From positions 25,747,491-25,811,490 of the forward strand of contig NC_088310.1 in NCBI RefSeq assembly GCF_910592395.1: a DNA stretch of 64,000 nt, given 5' to 3'. Positions 60,796 to 64,000 of this stretch are shown here, piece after piece. The notes beneath the pieces were generated by a model. That model did not search any database. It saw nothing but the letters and a program-made list of their open reading frames with translations, and was not told where the DNA came from. Positions within the stretch are counted from its first letter, which is position 1. Each line of letters opens with the position of its first letter. This DNA comes from Lineus longissimus (taxonomy: Eukaryota > Nemertea > Pilidiophora > Heteronemertea > Lineidae). A program made the position numbers and the translations under genes.

Positions 60796-62657
60796 TTATG
60801 CCGTGAAATTTTCATCGTCGATCTCTTCACCTTCCTTGACGTCAGTAGAGCCCATCATGGCGTCACAGATGCCTCGTATTAAGATTGCCCACGCCTCTTC
60901 CGTCAAACTGTCCATTTTTCCCAGCGACTCATTCCAACAGTCCACGATAACTGACTGGATGTTCTGGAAAGATCAAACGAATATTATTGATAAATGACAG
61001 CTTTTTATTTTCAGACGAAATAAAATAAAACATTCACCAAAAACCTACACAAGCCAATCCCCTGAGATACAGATTATTTATCTTTTGGAAACATTGGTAG
61101 GCTATAATTTGCTCAATTGCAAGCCCTCACCTCTGGGGTAACACTTCAACGGCGGAACCTGCTACATAATGTGGGTGTTTTCTGCATTGGAAACATTCGC
61201 GTAATTATCTCTCAGTTGTTGTATAAGATACCTGTCAACAATGATGTCTATACTCTGACCCTGAGATTCAGGTTTTTTTCACTCATTCGTCGTTACAAAA
61301 TATCGAAGACGCGGAGTATATTGAAAACCACTGGTTATGCCAGGATGAAACCCTTGAAATTGGCATTCACTTTATTTTGAAGGAGTTCAACTTCTCGACA
61401 CAATGGTGGTGCCTATGGTCAACCCAAAAGACGCAGGTCCAACTGACAAACAAATTACAGGGAAATCGACACCTACGCTGAATTCAATATCCATTGGCAC
61501 AGCAGATGACGACCTTGCCAGGTCGGTGAAGTATTTTTTGAAGGCTGCTGGGTTATTCATATTCTTGACGGCAAAATTGAGGGCATTCATTGTGGGGAGG
61601 GTGTGGAGGAGGACATCTTGGTAGCAAGTTGTGATCAGCTCTTCTATGTTCTTGCCCTGGAACTCATCGAACAGATCTTGGTAGATGGGATTCCGCTGGA
61701 ATGTTCTGAAAGTGAACAAAATAATGAATTGTTCATAACTGTATTTCAGAGTCGTCTTGCAACTGTGGGACAGTAGTGAACAATTATTACGAGATTCTAC
61801 GAGACTGCCGTCGAACAGCGCAGTTTACCCGGGACACTGGCGAAACGTTGGCTTTGCCCTTATTGATTCATAACCTATTGAATCATATTATGTGCATTCA
61901 CTTGAATTGATCAACAATTGAAACCATCGAAATCCCTCTGTCATTGTAGTTCACAATGGTAAAACAGCTTATCATTGTTAAGTTGTTTAGCGTTCAACTT
62001 AACTTATAAGATTAAACTTTACGGGCGTTAAAAAGAAATACATGGGGAGCAGCGCCATGGACACATTGAATTTTCCGAAGTTGATCCCCAAAGAATGTGT
62101 GAAGGCCTAAGGTCAAGCCATGTATATGCCTACATGAGGATTCCGGCCACAGAGGCCATTTGCTCAAACGGGTTTATACTGTCAACAATCGTACGAATGT
62201 TGAACAATTTCATTTTCATTTCATATTTACCTTCTGAGATTGATCAGGCTATCCCAAAGTAGGCCTGCATTTAACTTGTTAAAAATGGCATGTCAGGATA
62301 CATTGCATTCAAACATACAAAGGGGCGGATCTGACCGTCTCATTGACCCGGGAAGCTCATCATTACCTTATCACACAACCCTTCTTGTGTTCTAAACCTT
62401 GTTTTCCCAATCTCTCCGATAACTCATTCTTTTGCTGAAGGAACACCTTACCATGTCACACTGTAATGACGGTTTACCCAAGGGTTGGTCGAGTTACCGC
62501 TGGTATCATCGGCTTATTATTCAACTCCACAACACGTTCCAATTCTCAGCCTCTCTTACCTTAACTTTAACAACATTCCATGCTTCTCGGCATCAAGCTT
62601 TCCCCAGCTCTTCCGTACGGCAGTCTTATGAGACGTGGTAAGATCGACCACGGCCAT
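60796..62657 (-). CDS. Globin without proximal (F8) histidine, three exons
   Basis: Globin-fold protein of 164 residues. Exons on the minus strand: 62657-62560, 61705-61477 and 60963-60796. Junctions are GT-AG, and the two introns fall at the ancestral globin positions B12.2 (phase 2) and G7.0 (phase 0). Helix A reads VRKSW. Helix B to CD holds NPIYQDLF with the invariant CD1 Phe (F45). LLHTLPTM places the distal His E7 at H67. The F helix reads FTDLARSSSAVP: the residue aligned with proximal His F8 is Ser99, with the same 32-residue spacing from E7 as in neuroglobin. There is no His anywhere after H67. Helix G/H reads WNESLGKM and EEAWAIL, with an acidic tail. An in-frame ATG at 62672, right after a TGA, is an alternative start (adds MNCCT). 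Haem binding through F8 is excluded as read. Confidence 0.92.
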
Positions 62658-62672
62658 CGTGCAACAGTTCAT

Positions 62673-64000
62673 TCAGAGGCGGTATGAGTTCGTGATACAA
62701 TCCTCACTGAGAGTGACCTTTCACGCACCAGTATCCTGACAAAGGCTCATCTTTCTAAGCCATTGGTCTTCAGAGGTGTAAGATGTTCCTTGTTGCTAAC
62801 ATTAGTAATGACGAGTACATGTACATGTAATGGCCCTGGTAGGCTACGTATTGAAAATAAGTTTCCTTAACCATCCAAGCAAGACAGTTCCTCAGATGAA
62901 AGCACTTTTATATTGACGACCTATAATTATCTCGCCAAAAGATATGAATACAACTTCCATGACTATGAACCGTTAAGGCCATTGTCCACTGCTAAGCTAT
63001 ATTGGTAGCAATGCTATAGCTTTGCCGATCTTTTAGCCCTTGTGAATGCCAAGTTGGTCTTGGCACAACCTTGTGGGTCGTCCCATTTATGAATTTCACT
63101 TACATGTAGGACTATTTTACCGTTCAGTGCATGGTTTTGTCATGATATCTTGGGCAAATATTGACAGGAGGACTACAGGAATGCCAAATAGTAATTCTAA
63201 AGGTGCCCCGGATTTCCTTAATATCACTACCACTACCAGCCAATGAAATATCACATTTTGAATTAGATGTAGAACCATTATTGCATTAAACAATCCGTCA
63301 GCAGAATGAAACAAAAGCCGGACAGTTTTTCCAGGGAATATTTTCTCCTTCTACAACTGGTCCTTGATTGCTTGATTGATTGTTTATAGTCTGCAACAAA
63401 AACAACGAATGGAACATATTAGCAGACGAATTTAAGCCCAGTGGTGCAACCTGGTCTGCAAGTAAAAACTAACAATATGGTGGCAAAGGTCTCCTTGGGG
63501 AAAATGTCTCCAGTTTTTGCAAATTTTCGTAGGTTTGATCGAGTGATACCATGTGCCATGTCATCACGATGGAAGCTTGGAACAGTTCAATGTCGATATC
63601 AGTCTTCGAGGTTCGTTTATGTGTTAAAAGGCAATGTCGATTGATGTTTGTGACCCTTTATTCTGCCAAATGACAAATGTGAAATGACGTCCGCAGACCA
63701 TTAATGTTGGTTGGATGATTCCTCTAGGCTACCAATGGCTTACTCTCGAGCTAGAGTGGAGGTACTATAGTTTACCAGTTGATATGAGAAGGCAGGTTCT
63801 AGCATAGGTTCAAGACATCAAATGAAACCATTCCTAGAGACAACCATCTCCAAAAGCCGTGAGGATAGTCTCCTCCAAGTGGACACCATATAGTGACCAT
63901 TCGTATAGAGACAACCACCTCCAAAAGCTGTGATGACAGTCTAATGGCTGCGTTTGTTTATTATTCGCATCAATATTTCAATTCCAGTGTTCAAGGCAAC
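62673..64000. other. Upstream of globin; no gene recognised
   Basis: Globin promoter region and intergenic DNA. Contains ACATGTACATGTA palindromic words near 62815. No coding exon is supported. Confidence 0.45.
63827..63943. repeat. 69-bp direct repeat, about 1.7 copies
   Basis: ACCATTCCTAGAGACAACCA (63827) and ACCATTCGTATAGAGACAAC (63896) begin two alignable units, each continuing with TCCAAAAGC and ending GACAGTCT or GATAGTCT. Confidence 0.7.

Overview
This is intron-bearing animal DNA. Genes have GT-AG introns, some over 2 kb, and the sequence between them carries short transposon-like repeats, tRNA-derived SINEs, minisatellites and a satellite block. Intron placement, the SINE tail style and the gene types suggest a marine invertebrate, perhaps a lophotrochozoan, ambulacrarian or cephalochordate. 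The species cannot be fixed from the sequence alone.

Layout. Bases 1-12987 (+) hold the 3' twelve exons of a PALS1/MPP5 (Stardust) polarity scaffold: a long disordered N-terminus, two L27 segments, PDZ, SH3, a basic hook and an inactive guanylate kinase domain. Its flank carries a SINE (13707-13958). A 3.6-kb array of 68-bp satellite monomers (about 16121-19733) follows and flips orientation near 17655. Two small uncharacterised genes converge at 21301-21597 (+, tentative) and 21954-22373 (-, a basic protein with a predicted N-myristoylation signal). Bases 22.4-39.6 kb are gene-poor to my reading, with a 38-bp tandem array, a palindrome cluster, a mariner-type MITE and a few weak ORFs.

Bases 39.7-57.2 kb contain four tandem three-exon beta-tubulin genes, all on the + strand. 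Each has a TATA-like box 81-104 bp before the ATG and introns after codons 19 and 174. Exon 2 is almost identical in all four even at silent sites, whereas exon 1 and the introns have diverged, which points to gene conversion confined to exons. Bases 60796-62657 (-) encode a complete three-exon globin with the classical B12.2 and G7.0 introns. It keeps the CD1 Phe and E7 His but has Ser at F8 and no His anywhere after E7.

The genes do not form one pathway. PALS1 acts in apical polarity, the tubulins supply microtubule (possibly ciliary) subunits, and the globin is a neuroglobin-like or divergent member of its family. The best candidates for something undescribed are the F8-less globin, the exon-limited homogenisation of the tubulin array, the orientation-switching 68-bp satellite and the myristoylated RRxS-repeat protein.
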